This document shows, in pieces, positions 23,220 through 32,627 of a DNA stretch of 38,495 nt; the first letter of the stretch is position 1; each line of letters opens with the position of its first letter. The translations under genes and the position numbers were made by a program. Under the pieces are notes generated by a model. That model did no database searches and had not been told where the DNA came from. It saw nothing but the letters and a program-made list of their open reading frames with translations. Source of the stretch: an uncultured Bacteroidales bacterium (GTDB taxonomy: Bacteria > Bacteroidota > Bacteroidia > Bacteroidales > Bacteroidaceae); assembly GCA_902782245.1 (NCBI GenBank), contig CACZMI010000021.1:1-38495 (forward strand). The letters are read 5' to 3'.

Positions 23220-25697
23220 ATGAGAAAGTCAATTACATTTTTCACATTTTTCTGCATTGCTTTGGTGACCACCAGCTCTAAGGGCTATCAGAACAACCCG
23301 GATGAGAGTTATGCCAAGATAGAAACCAAAAAGCTCGAGTATTCCATCCCATATATTCCGGTGGAGAAGCGCTCAGCCATCCTGCCCAAACACAATATCT
23401 GCTCTATCGCACCCGCGGGAGAGTCATCGGACAATTTCATCACCGGCAGCGGCACACTACGCATCCAGACTTCCGGTCAGCCCTATAACGATGTGGTGAC
23501 CTATACCCAGGAGATGCTCTATGAGCCCAAATGGGCAGAGACTCCCCTGCCTCCAGACTTGCGACCCTACCTGCCACGCATCCGCCAACTCCTGCTGGAG
23601 GACAAGCCGAATGAGGCGAACGCCCTTGTGGACGAGGCCCAGAAAAAGGCCGGCTTTGAAAAGTACATGAATTTTGACAACGATATTCTGTACCCCGTAG
23701 GCGGACCGTCCAGACACACAGCCTTCACGCTCAGATTCCGCCGTCCGGAGCAGCCCGATACCCGGGACTATTTGCGCTTCCTGGACATGCAGAACGGCAT
23801 GATTACCTCCATGTGGACCGATGCGCGCGGTTCTTTCCGTAACGAATGCTTCTGCGCCTATGACGGCGATGTCACCGTAAACCGCTTCACTGCGCCCAAG
23901 GGACAGCTGGACCTGGACGTGGAGATGCAACTGCCAAGATTGAACGGCAGCACCCACCAGCTTAATATTGAGGACGGTGTGATCACTCTGGCCACAGCGT
24001 ACAATCCGGAATTCGGCCAAAAAGGCTACGCTGTGGTCATCCGCTTCCTGCCCAAAGGCGGCACTATGAATAAGACCGAAAGAGGTATGCACATTTCCGG
24101 TGCGGACGGTCTGACGGTCGTCGCTAAGATAGAGAGGTTTGAAAGCGACTTCACCTTTGAATGCGTCAAGCCCATCCGTGAGGAACTGATGGCCATGAAG
24201 GTCGATTTCGACAAGCTGCTCAAAGGCAACGAAAAGTACATCGGCCAACGCATGGACCGTTCCCGTATCCATCTTAGCCCCGACCAGGACATGCTGCTTT
24301 CCGGCGAGGAACTGCTCCGGCGCGCCCACAGCAGGAATGAGCTGGATCCCGCCCTGCTGGAGAAACTCTATGACATGGGCCGATTCTTCCAGATCTACGA
24401 GACTGGCAAGTATATTCCTCCTTTTACAGGCCAGCACAACATCAACACTAACCTGCAGGTATGCGCGGGTAACAACACGGGCCTCTTTGACGAGATGGAC
24501 GTTTATTTCAAGTATTACGAGACCAAGTTCGATGACTTCCGCACCAACGCACAGCTGCTCTACGGTGCCCGCGGCCTGCTGGCCAGCGTTCACTGCGACC
24601 CGAATTCCGGCCTGTACTATCATTTCTCGCACACCTATCCGCATTACGGCTTTACAGGTGTCCTGGGTTGGATTTACAACGAGCTTTGGGGCTACTACCT
24701 CGTTACAGGAGACAAGGAATTCCTGCGCACCCGTGTGATTCCCGCCTACAAGGAAATGGCCCTGTTCTACGAGGATTACGCGTGTGACCGTGGCCCTGAC
24801 GGCAAGGTCATTTTCTATCCGTCCTTCTCTCCGGAGAACCCGACCCCGAATCCCGGCTATGAGACAGTCACCAGCAGAGACCGGAATCCTACCAGGATAA
24901 ACTCTGTCATGGATATAGCCATCTGCCGCGAGATCCTGATGAACCTGATCGATGGCTGCAAGACACTGGGCATCGAGCAAGACAACATCCCTCACTGGGA
25001 GGCCCAGCTGGCAGACCTTCCAACCTATCTCCTGGACCTGGACGGCGGCCTGAAGGAATGGGCCTGGCCAACTATCGAGGAGAACTACAACCACCGCCAC
25101 GTGTCCCACCATTATGACGTTTGGCCCGGTCGCGCGGTCACACCCGAAAAGGACCCCGAACTGTCGGAAGCCATCATAATCTCCAACCGCAAGCGCGCCC
25201 AGCAGGACGATTCTGCCCATGGCATCATCCACCGTGCCTTCACGGCCATCCGTCTGAAAGACATGGAAGAAGCCGAGCAGAACCTTAGCCAGCTGCTCAA
25301 CCACGGCTTTGTCCGCCGCACGCTGCAGACCAGCCACTTCCCATACAGGGGCGTGTTCCCGGACCTGACGGGCGCTGTCCCGGCATTCCTGGTTGAGATG
25401 TGTGTCTTCAGCGAGCCCGGCACAGTGGAATTCCTGCCGGTCATGCCCGACAACCTGATGAACGGCGCCATTGACGGCGTATGGCTGTACACCTTTGCCA
25501 AGCTTAATCATATGGACTGGAACGAGAAAGGCATCCATGCCTCCATCACCTCCAACCAGGCCCAGACCCTGACGCTCAGGAACCGCCGGGAAGGCTGCCG
25601 CATCCTTGTGAATGGCAAGGAGCTGACCAAGGACGGCGACCATGTCCAGTACACCTTCAAGGCAGGCGAGACCGCAAAGATTGAAATCATCCTCTGA
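23220..25697 (+). CDS. Secreted GH95-like glycoside hydrolase, 825 aa
   Basis: GH95 enzymes are mostly alpha-L-fucosidases. A signal peptide (MRKSITFFTFFCIALVTTSS) is followed by a beta-rich N-terminal domain (to about 320) and an (alpha/alpha)6 barrel. Barrel segments match the family layout: NINTNLQV, FSPENPTPNPG (Glu539, the candidate acid), SVMDIAICREI, NHRHVSHHYDVWPG (about 623-636), then LPVMPDNLMNGAIDGVW. The usual QIDGNFG segment carrying the base-side Asp reads PYRGVFPDLTG here, so activity or specificity may differ from AfcA-type fucosidases. No SusC/SusD or other glycan genes are nearby. By eye its codon use is richer in C-ending codons than that of the genes around it, which hints at recent acquisition. 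A weak promoter box TAACTTTA (23204-23211) precedes it. Confidence 0.82.
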   Translation: MRKSITFFTFFCIALVTTSSKGYQNNPDESYAKIETKKLEYSIPYIPVEKRSAILPKHNICSIAPAGESSDNFITGSGTLRIQTSGQPYNDVVTYTQEMLYEPKWAETPLPPDLRPYLPRIRQLLLEDKPNEANALVDEAQKKAGFEKYMNFDNDILYPVGGPSRHTAFTLRFRRPEQPDTRDYLRFLDMQNGMITSMWTDARGSFRNECFCAYDGDVTVNRFTAPKGQLDLDVEMQLPRLNGSTHQLNIEDGVITLATAYNPEFGQKGYAVVIRFLPKGGTMNKTERGMHISGADGLTVVAKIERFESDFTFECVKPIREELMAMKVDFDKLLKGNEKYIGQRMDRSRIHLSPDQDMLLSGEELLRRAHSRNELDPALLEKLYDMGRFFQIYETGKYIPPFTGQHNINTNLQVCAGNNTGLFDEMDVYFKYYETKFDDFRTNAQLLYGARGLLASVHCDPNSGLYYHFSHTYPHYGFTGVLGWIYNELWGYYLVTGDKEFLRTRVIPAYKEMALFYEDYACDRGPDGKVIFYPSFSPENPTPNPGYETVTSRDRNPTRINSVMDIAICREILMNLIDGCKTLGIEQDNIPHWEAQLADLPTYLLDLDGGLKEWAWPTIEENYNHRHVSHHYDVWPGRAVTPEKDPELSEAIIISNRKRAQQDDSAHGIIHRAFTAIRLKDMEEAEQNLSQLLNHGFVRRTLQTSHFPYRGVFPDLTGAVPAFLVEMCVFSEPGTVEFLPVMPDNLMNGAIDGVWLYTFAKLNHMDWNEKGIHASITSNQAQTLTLRNRREGCRILVNGKELTKDGDHVQYTFKAGETAKIEIIL

Positions 25698-25714
25698 TCA
25701 AAACAAGGTCGCAC

Positions 25715-25769
25715 ATGCTCCACATACAAAAAGAGGCCGCATTGCGACCTCTTTTTGCATGTGGAGCAT
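25715..25769. repeat. Near-perfect 55-bp palindrome overlapping the tRNA-Ala 3' end
   Basis: Arms ATGCTCCACAT (25715-25725) and ATGTGGAGCAT (25759-25769) enclose a terminator stem CAAAAAGAGG / CCTCTTTTTG and an inner CGCA / TGCG. The last 8 bases of the right arm are the tRNA's discriminator and 3' acceptor strand. A competing pair AGGTCGCA (25706-25713) / TGCGACCT (25743-25750) is also possible. Confidence 0.88.
25727..25757. terminator. Bidirectional terminator between the GH95-like gene and tRNA-Ala
   Basis: AAAAAGAGG pairs with CCTCTTTTT around a CGCA-T-TGCG top. The A/T ends allow function on either strand. Confidence 0.82.
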
Positions 25770-25835
25770 ACGAGACTCGAACTCGTCACCTCTTGACTGC
25801 CAGTCAAACGCTCTAGCCAGATGAGCTAATGCCCC
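25762..25835 (-). tRNA. tRNA-Ala (anticodon GGC)
   Basis: Read on the minus strand, a full cloverleaf forms: acceptor GGGGCAT / ATGCTCC with discriminator A, D-arm GCTCATCTGGCTAGAGC, anticodon arm TTTGA-CTGGCAG-TCAAG with GGC in the loop, and T-arm ACGAGTTCGAGTCTCGT. It is 74 nt long and the terminal CCA is not encoded. A TACCTTTG promoter box lies 30 bases upstream. Confidence 0.96.
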
Positions 25836-25865
25836 AAAACCTGAATCCCGTTCAGAATTCGGACG

Positions 25866-25873
25866 CAAAGGTA
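25866..25873 (-). promoter_or_regulatory. -7 promoter box TACCTTTG for tRNA-Ala
   Basis: A perfect TAnnTTTGC match, 30 bases before the mature tRNA 5' end. Confidence 0.6.
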
Positions 25874-25895
25874 ATGATTAGGATTGAATAATCAC

Positions 25896-25903
25896 TATCT
25901 TTG
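25896..25903 (+). promoter_or_regulatory. -7 promoter box TATCTTTG for ruvC
   Basis: A TAnnTTTG match 32 bases before the ruvC ATG, divergent from the tRNA promoter. Confidence 0.55.
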
Positions 25904-25935
25904 GCAAAATAAAAATTTCATCGGCGCAAAAAGGA

Positions 25936-26529
25936 ATGATAAAGCCCGTAGCAGAGAAAATAATCCTGGGCATAGACCCCGGCACCAACGTGATGGGTTA
26001 CGGCGTCATCAAGGTTGAAGGTACCAAGGCATCGATCGTAACCATGGGCGTTATCGATATGCGCAAGGAGTCCGATATGTACCTCAAGCTGGGCCATATA
26101 TTCCAGCGCGTGAACGGCATCATAGACTCCTACCTGCCCGATGAGATGGCCATCGAGGCCCCCTTCTTTGGCAAGAACGTGCAGTCAATGCTCAAGTTGG
26201 GCCGTGCCCAGGGCGTAGCCATAGCCGCCGCCATCAACCACAGTGTGCCCATCACCGAGTACGCCCCCATGAAAATCAAGATGGCCATAACCGGCACCGG
26301 AACCGCCAGTAAGGAGCAGGTAGCAGGAATGCTGCAGCGCATGCTCCATCTGGATGAAAAAGATATGCCCAAGTTTCTTGATGCGACCGATGCCCTTGCC
26401 GCTGCCTACTGTCACTACTTGCAGATGGGCCGCCCCGATACCGGCAAGAAAGGCCCCAAAAGCTGGAAAGAGTTTATCAATTCAAACCCCGACAAAGTCT
26501 CAAAGCGAAAAACCTCCCCCAAAGAATAA
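25936..26529 (+). CDS. ruvC: Holliday junction resolvase RuvC
   Basis: The endonuclease that cuts four-way DNA junctions with RuvAB during recombination. The RNase H-like core and acidic residues are visible: [14 protein letters not shown] (first Asp), [11 protein letters not shown] (Glu), and [15 protein letters not shown] (final Asp pair). The basic tail [18 protein letters not shown] is typical. The length of 197 residues is normal or slightly long. The ATG follows AAAAAGGA, one of the few Shine-Dalgarno-like leaders in the window. The stop codon merges into a strong terminator shared with the V-ATPase operon. Confidence 0.96.
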   Translation: MIKPVAEKIILGIDPGTNVMGYGVIKVEGTKASIVTMGVIDMRKESDMYLKLGHIFQRVNGIIDSYLPDEMAIEAPFFGKNVQSMLKLGRAQGVAIAAAINHSVPITEYAPMKIKMAITGTGTASKEQVAGMLQRMLHLDEKDMPKFLDATDALAAAYCHYLQMGRPDTGKKGPKSWKEFINSNPDKVSKRKTSPKE

Positions 26530-26565
26530 AAACAAAGACGGCCCAAACGGGTCGTCTTTGTTTTT
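26528..26565. terminator. Bidirectional terminator between ruvC and the V-ATPase operon
   Basis: The stem AAAAACAAAGACG-CCC / GGG-CGTCTTTGTTTTT has one mismatched pair and an AAAC loop. It serves two convergent transcripts. Confidence 0.9.
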
Positions 26566-26581
26566 AATGTTTAGTTCGTAA

Positions 26582-27046
<465 letters not shown>

Positions 27047-28867
27047 TTAATTTGTTATTTTAAACGGTTTGTACTCAGTGCCGCCACCGGTGTAACCCGA
27101 GTTCTTGAAGAACTCCACAAATGTGAGTCGCATGGGGTGAACAATGGCACCCAGGATATTCATAAAGATGTTCAGGGCGTGGCCGATTACAAAAATCAGC
27201 ACCATAACTATAAATCCGGTCACCTTGTTATCGGGCGCCATACCCACAGCCATGCTGTTGAATACGTTGGCCAGGATACCGCCGCTCAGACCCAGCGCAA
27301 ACAGACGCACGTATGAGAGCACGTCGCCCAGCAGGCCGGTAGCCATGTTGTAAGTATCCCAAAGTCCAAGGCCGATGTTCAGCAGCGGGTTCTTGCCCGG
27401 GCTGTTGAACAGGAATATCAGCACCGCAGCAGCAATGAGAATACCCATCACCACAGGATTGCTGAATTCAAATCCAGCCAGGACCGATACGCCTACGGTT
27501 ATAAGCAGCACCAGCCACCCTATCGTACCCAGCGCATACTTGACGCCGCACTGGATGCTCAGGTTCACAGCCTTGATTGCCATACCGAACAGAATCTGAA
27601 CCACGCCTATGCACAGTGACACGGTGAACATGGTTGAGTTATCGGTATAGAGTATTCCCTTCATCTTCTGGACGAACGGAATGTCCAGGTCATACATATT
27701 GAACCCAAAGAACGTGCCCGACAGCAGTCCGCAAAGCATGGTACTTGCGCCGAACAGCACAACAAGCCACTTGCTGAAATTGGGATTGATCAACTGGAAC
27801 AGCTTTGTGAATATGGGCAGAGCCACAATCATAAGCAGTCCGTAACCTGTATCGCCCAAACACAATCCAAAGAACAGCATAAAGAACGGCGCAAAGAACA
27901 GCGTCAGGTCCAGTTCCTGATAAGTAGGCAGCATGTAGAGCTTGGTAAGCGGCTCAAACAGCTTTGCGAACTTATTGTTGCTCAGTTGGATAGGAATATC
28001 ATCATCCGGTTGCGGATCATCCACGTCAAAGAACACGCCCTTCATGTCAAGAGCCTTGCTCACCTCATCCACATCGGCTGCGGGAATCCAGCCCTCAAGC
28101 AGCATCAGACTGTCAGCGGCAAGTTTCTCACCCGTCAGGCGAACACGGCCAAAGTCGATATTGTTCTCCAGTTCCTTTACAGCCTTCTCCAACACAGGAA
28201 TACCCACCTGTGCCAACTGTGCAAATTTGGCCGGTATGGCATCGATAGCAGCCTTGGTCTTGGCAATATCCGCCTCTACGGCCGATAACGACATGTGCGG
28301 CAGCTGAACCTGCTCGGCATCGATATCGGGCACCACATCATTGTGGGTGACTGTCACAAAGTTGATCTTCTGCTTGTCACGCTCTATCTCTACCACGCCG
28401 TACTTATCGGTCCATTCATCGTTGAATGCGCGCAGAGGGCATGTATAGAAACGGATATTATAACCGGCAGCAGTCAGACGCTCCACCTTGGAGGGCTCAA
28501 AATCGCCCCAGGGAAGCAACTGTGCGCGGTCACGTGACAGAGCCTGCAGGGTCTGCTCCTGGACCACCTTATCGGCCTCCAAAATATCAAATCTCTCAAG
28601 AACCTTGGCAGGTGTATCGAACGCAAAGTTCTTTACTGAATCCGAGACCGCACCCTCAGCTACCGTCTTTGCGCTGGACTCCAGTTCACGGATAGCGTTC
28701 TTGCATCGGGCCAGCAGATTCAGGTCCTCCTGGAGTTCCTCGTTCTGAACGGTGCCCTGCTGCTTTTGGATCACATGGACTATGCCCAGTGAGCGCAGAT
28801 GCTCCAGGAACTGATCATACTCCTTACTGTGAATAAGGAAGGAGAGTTTTTTCATCTTTGTAATCAT
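27047..28867 (-). CDS. ntpI: V-type ATPase subunit I (stator, a-subunit equivalent)
   Basis: It anchors the stator and forms the ion half-channels against the K ring. The N-terminal cytoplasmic half (to about residue 320) is charged and helical. The C-terminal half has seven or so membrane helices, beginning near LTLFFAPFFMLFFGLCLGDTGYG. It includes the conserved SYVRLFALGLSGGILANVFN, whose Arg faces the rotor Glu, and GHALNIFMNILGAIVHPMRLTFVEFFKNSGYTGGG. At 606 residues it is normal. Its ATG overlaps the D-subunit stop (ATGA), so translation is coupled. An in-frame ATG four codons later (MKKLSFL) is an alternative start. Confidence 0.95.
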   Translation of the reverse strand: MITKMKKLSFLIHSKEYDQFLEHLRSLGIVHVIQKQQGTVQNEELQEDLNLLARCKNAIRELESSAKTVAEGAVSDSVKNFAFDTPAKVLERFDILEADKVVQEQTLQALSRDRAQLLPWGDFEPSKVERLTAAGYNIRFYTCPLRAFNDEWTDKYGVVEIERDKQKINFVTVTHNDVVPDIDAEQVQLPHMSLSAVEADIAKTKAAIDAIPAKFAQLAQVGIPVLEKAVKELENNIDFGRVRLTGEKLAADSLMLLEGWIPAADVDEVSKALDMKGVFFDVDDPQPDDDIPIQLSNNKFAKLFEPLTKLYMLPTYQELDLTLFFAPFFMLFFGLCLGDTGYGLLMIVALPIFTKLFQLINPNFSKWLVVLFGASTMLCGLLSGTFFGFNMYDLDIPFVQKMKGILYTDNSTMFTVSLCIGVVQILFGMAIKAVNLSIQCGVKYALGTIGWLVLLITVGVSVLAGFEFSNPVVMGILIAAAVLIFLFNSPGKNPLLNIGLGLWDTYNMATGLLGDVLSYVRLFALGLSGGILANVFNSMAVGMAPDNKVTGFIVMVLIFVIGHALNIFMNILGAIVHPMRLTFVEFFKNSGYTGGGTEYKPFKITN

Positions 28868-29484
28868 ACCTCTGCCTCCTCCTCTTTTTCTGCTTCACGG
28901 CGCTCAAGCAGAGATTTAAGAATCTTCTGGCTTGATTTGGACAGGTTCTCCTCATCCTCCATAAAGCGTTTTATCTTACGAATGGCATCCTCATAACCCG
29001 GAATCTGCACCTTCTCAAACAGGTTCACCTTCTGGGTGGTCTTTTTGCGGGCTTTCTCCAGCAGCGCCAGCTTGGCGGTAGTAAACTCCACCAGAATAGC
29101 GTCATGGGCCAGTCCCTGCAGTATATTGATGCCGTCATAGTACCATTTGGGCTGACTGAACAGGCTGAACGGAGCAACCTCAAACTCCACCTCGTCAAGC
29201 ACCGGAATCCTGGTTCCGGCAATCTTGCGCACGGTCAGGTGAACATCCTTTACGCTCACCAGATTGGGGTTGAACTCGTTCCAAAGCGCAAACATGGAGT
29301 CATATCGGCCGATGCCCTCCTCCAGTTCACGTTCCAGCCGGACCAGATCGTCCTTGCATTTCTTGACCTCCATGCGCAGCGCACTCTCCTTACTCTTAAT
29401 AATAGGTAAGGTACGCTTACGCACTTTCAGCTGCTTCTCCAGCATCTGCAGCGAAGTCTTGTTATATTGGAACTTTATCGCCAT
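28864..29484 (-). CDS. ntpD: V-type ATPase subunit D (central rotor shaft)
   Basis: The coiled-coil shaft that turns inside the A3B3 head. The N-terminus MAIKFQYNKTSLQMLEKQLKVRKRTLPIIKSKESAL and the C-terminal helix (AKLALLEKARKKTTQKVNLFEKVQIPGYEDAIRKIKRFMEDEEN) are family-typical. The length of 206 residues is normal. The stop overlaps the I-subunit start. A family B palindrome fills the gap between this gene and the B-subunit gene upstream, which may set the amount of everything downstream of B. Confidence 0.95.
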   Translation of the reverse strand: MAIKFQYNKTSLQMLEKQLKVRKRTLPIIKSKESALRMEVKKCKDDLVRLERELEEGIGRYDSMFALWNEFNPNLVSVKDVHLTVRKIAGTRIPVLDEVEFEVAPFSLFSQPKWYYDGINILQGLAHDAILVEFTTAKLALLEKARKKTTQKVNLFEKVQIPGYEDAIRKIKRFMEDEENLSKSSQKILKSLLERREAEKEEEAEV

Positions 29485-29492
29485 ATCTCTTA

Positions 29493-29533
29493 AAAATGAT
29501 ACAATTGGGGTCTGTCCCCTTTTGTACTATTTT
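29493..29533 (-). repeat. Family B palindrome, copy B4, inside the V-ATPase operon
   Basis: A 41-bp hairpin: on the minus strand an AAAATAGTACAAAA arm, GGGGACAGACCCC core and AATTGTATCATTTT arm. The B-subunit's last codons AAA TAG are in the first arm (stop at 29527-29529). The D-subunit ATG is 9 bases past the other end. Confidence 0.93.
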
Positions 29534-30846
29534 GGCCAATATTGCTCTACCAGGGCAGCCTTGATGTTGACCTCATCGGGCTTGAAGTACTTGGCAAACA
29601 GGCCCCAGGTAACATCCAGCATCTCGGTAGTATCCAGGTTCACGTCAATTGCCAGCAACTTCTCGCTGTAATCATGAGCAAAGTCAAGAGCACGCTGATC
29701 ATAGTCAGTCAAATCAAAACCGTTCTCCACCTTGGTCTTGGCGTTCGATGCATCAGCGTACAGACGCACGGCAGCGTTCATAACCTGCGGATGGTCGGCA
29801 CGCGTCTTCTTACCGTTCACAAGCTGTTTCAAACGAGACAGTGAGCGGAACGGATCCACGATAACCTTACCTATGTCACTGTCGCGGCGCAGGAACAGCT
29901 GACCCTCGGTAATATAACCGGTATTATCAGGCACAGCGTGAGTAATATCGCCGCCAGACAGCGTTGTCACAGCGATGATTGTAATTGAACCGCCACTTGG
30001 GAACTGCACGGCCTTCTCATAAATCTTGGCCAGGTCAGAGTAAAGTGAACCAGGCATAGAGTCCTTAGAAGGAATCTGGTCCATACGGTTCGATACGATT
30101 GCCAATGCATCGGCGTACGATGTCATATCAGACAGCAGCACCAGCACCTTCTCATTCTTCTGCACGGCAAAATACTCGGCAGCGGTCAGAGCCATATCAG
30201 GCACCAGCAGACGCTCTACGGCAGGGTCCTCGGTGGTGTTCATGAAGCCGATGATACGGTCCATGGCACCTGCATTTGAGAACACGTTCTTAAAGTAGAG
30301 GTAGTCATCATTGGTCATACCCATACCGCCCAGGATAATCTTATCGGCCTTGGCACGCATGGCCACAGTTGCCATAACCTGGTTGAACGGCTGGTCAGGA
30401 TCGGCAAAGAACGGAATCTTCTGACCGGAAACCAATGTATTGTTAAGGTCGATACCCGCGATACCGGTAGCAATCAGTTCCGACGGCTGTTTACGGCGAA
30501 CAGGGTTCACTGACGGGCCGCCAATCTCTACCTCGGTACCCTCAACGGCAGGACCGCCGTCGATAGGATCACCGTAAGCGTTAAAGAATCGGCCGGCCAG
30601 GCTGTCGCTCACCTTCAGTGAAGGAGCCTTGCCCATAAACACCACCTCGGCGTTGGTAGGGATACCGCCGGTGCCCTCAAATACCTGCAGCGTAACCTCA
30701 TCGCCCACAATCTTAACCACCTGAGCCAAACGGCCGTCAATAACGGCCAGCTCATCATAACCCACACCCTGCGCCTTAAGCGAGCAGGTAGCCTTTGTAA
30801 TCTGGCTAATCTTGGTGTAAATCTTCTGGAATGCCTTTGTTGTCAT
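29527..30846 (-). CDS. ntpB: V-type ATPase subunit B (non-catalytic nucleotide-binding)
   Basis: The regulatory subunit of the A3B3 head. It shows the standard order of a beta-barrel, a nucleotide-binding domain with a degenerate P-loop (SGQKIPFFADPDQPFN where catalytic subunits have GxxGxGKT), LLSDMTSYADALAIVSNRMDQIPSKDSMPGSLYSDLA, and TEGQLFLRRD. At 439 residues it is normal. It starts 12 bases after the A-subunit stop. Its final Lys codon and TAG stop are part of a family B palindrome. Confidence 0.96.
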   Translation of the reverse strand: MTTKAFQKIYTKISQITKATCSLKAQGVGYDELAVIDGRLAQVVKIVGDEVTLQVFEGTGGIPTNAEVVFMGKAPSLKVSDSLAGRFFNAYGDPIDGGPAVEGTEVEIGGPSVNPVRRKQPSELIATGIAGIDLNNTLVSGQKIPFFADPDQPFNQVMATVAMRAKADKIILGGMGMTNDDYLYFKNVFSNAGAMDRIIGFMNTTEDPAVERLLVPDMALTAAEYFAVQKNEKVLVLLSDMTSYADALAIVSNRMDQIPSKDSMPGSLYSDLAKIYEKAVQFPSGGSITIIAVTTLSGGDITHAVPDNTGYITEGQLFLRRDSDIGKVIVDPFRSLSRLKQLVNGKKTRADHPQVMNAAVRLYADASNAKTKVENGFDLTDYDQRALDFAHDYSEKLLAIDVNLDTTEMLDVTWGLFAKYFKPDEVNIKAALVEQYWPK

Positions 30847-30858
30847 AGCTATAGCGGG

Positions 30859-32616
30859 TTAAGCGGTTTTACGTTCATCGATAAGAGCCTTAAGCTCCTT
30901 CTCGTACTCAAAGTACTTGTCCGATTCAAACGGCTGGTAGTTCATCTGCTTGCACAGGTTGATAACCTTCTTGAAATAATCAATAACCTCCAGGAAAGTA
31001 TCAAACTTGAACTCAGTGTGGCAGATGTCAATCACGCGGTCCACGATGGTCTCTTGCCTCTCCATCGGAGTCACGGCATCAATCTCATCGAACGCATCCT
31101 GCTGCAGCACGATAAAGTCTATCAGCTCTGACTTCCAGAACGTTACGTGATAATCTACAGGAACGCCGTCATCACCCAGAATGTTAATCTGCTCGGCAAT
31201 CTCCTTACCGCGCAGCAGACGGGTCTTAAGCTCGTTTACCTTACCGGTCCACTCACCGTTTATACGGTCAGTGATATATTTCTCAAATTCCGGATAATCC
31301 AGATACTTGGAGTATGAGTCAATGGGGTTGATGGCCGGATAACGCTTGCGGTCGGCACGCTCCTGCTCCAAAGCGTAGAAGCAGCGGGCCACCTTCTTGG
31401 TGTTCTCGGTCACAGGCTCCTTAAGGTTACCTCCGGCAGGCGATACAGTACCTATAAAGGTAATTGAACCCGGCTGGCCGTTGTTCAGATAAACGTAACC
31501 TGCACGTCCATAGAAGTTTGCAATAATTGATGAAATATCCATCGGGAAAGCATCCGGACCGGGCAGCTCCTCCATACGGTTGGACATCTCACGCAAAGCC
31601 TGAGCCCAACGGGATGTAGAGTCAGCCATAAGCAGGACTCTCAGACCCATACTTCTGTAATACTCCGATATAGCCATAGCCGTATAGACCGATGCCTCAC
31701 GCGCAGCCACAGGCATGTTTGATGTATTTGCTATGATGATGGTACGCTCCATCAGCTTGCGTCCGGTGTGCGGGTCATCCAGTTCCGGGAACTCGGTAAA
31801 TATCTCCACAACCTCATTGGCACGCTCTCCGCACGCGGCAATAACCACGATATCGGCCTCGGCCTGCTTTGAAATGGCGTGCTGAAGCACAGTCTTACCT
31901 GTACCGAACGGGCCGGGAATGAATCCTGTACCACCCTCTACAATGGGGTTCAGGGTATCTATGGAACGTACGCCGGTCTCAAGAAGCTTGAATGGACGCG
32001 GTTTCTCGCGATAATTGGTCATAGCCACCTTAACCGGCCATTTCTGGATCATGTTCACGCTAACGCTGTCACCCTTGGCGTTCTCCAGCACCGCAATCTC
32101 ATCAATAATGCGATACTCACCAGCGGCGGCAATCTTCTTGACCGTGTACTCGCCCTCCAACTGGAACGGAGCCATGATCTTGAGCGGCTGGAAATTCTCC
32201 TCAACCTTACCCAGCCAGTCCGATGCCTGCACCTTATCACCCACCTTCACGATAGGCTCAAACTTCCAGAGGCGGTCATTATCCAGCGGATAGGTGTACT
32301 CACCGCGCTTAAGGAATACGCCCGTCATCTTGTCCAGGTCATTCTGCAGACCGTCAAAGTTGTGTGACAACATACCCGGTCCCAGAGTAACCTCCAGCAT
32401 ATGACCGGTAAACTCGGCAGGCGCACCCACCTTGAGGCCACGGGTACTCTCAAACACCTGTACATAGACGTTCTCGCCTACCACCTTGATGACCTCGGAC
32501 ATCAGCTTGTCGCCTCCTGTCTCAATGTAGCAGATCTCATTCTGCGCAACAGGGCCGTCCACCTTGAGTGTCACCATGTTGGCAATGACTCCGCATACTG
32601 TACCTTTTGTACTCAT
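30859..32616 (-). CDS. ntpA: V-type ATPase subunit A (catalytic)
   Basis: The catalytic ATP-hydrolysing subunit. The N-terminal barrel is followed by the A-type insertion (about residues 110-195), then the P-loop GPFGTGKT, the AACGERANEVVEI catalytic Glu segment, ADSTSRWAQALREMSNRMEELPGPDAFP, and a helical C-terminus. At 585 residues it is normal. It is flanked by DUF2764 upstream (11-base gap) and subunit B downstream. Confidence 0.97.
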   Translation of the reverse strand: MSTKGTVCGVIANMVTLKVDGPVAQNEICYIETGGDKLMSEVIKVVGENVYVQVFESTRGLKVGAPAEFTGHMLEVTLGPGMLSHNFDGLQNDLDKMTGVFLKRGEYTYPLDNDRLWKFEPIVKVGDKVQASDWLGKVEENFQPLKIMAPFQLEGEYTVKKIAAAGEYRIIDEIAVLENAKGDSVSVNMIQKWPVKVAMTNYREKPRPFKLLETGVRSIDTLNPIVEGGTGFIPGPFGTGKTVLQHAISKQAEADIVVIAACGERANEVVEIFTEFPELDDPHTGRKLMERTIIIANTSNMPVAAREASVYTAMAISEYYRSMGLRVLLMADSTSRWAQALREMSNRMEELPGPDAFPMDISSIIANFYGRAGYVYLNNGQPGSITFIGTVSPAGGNLKEPVTENTKKVARCFYALEQERADRKRYPAINPIDSYSKYLDYPEFEKYITDRINGEWTGKVNELKTRLLRGKEIAEQINILGDDGVPVDYHVTFWKSELIDFIVLQQDAFDEIDAVTPMERQETIVDRVIDICHTEFKFDTFLEVIDYFKKVINLCKQMNYQPFESDKYFEYEKELKALIDERKTA

Positions 32617-32627
32617 ATATATTGTAT

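Noticed and set aside
23457-25643. A 728-codon open frame on the minus strand opposite the GH95-like gene
   Set aside because: It is a codon-bias shadow of the real gene: no family motifs, no promoter and low-information sequence. The plus-strand frame has a signal peptide and GH95 segments.
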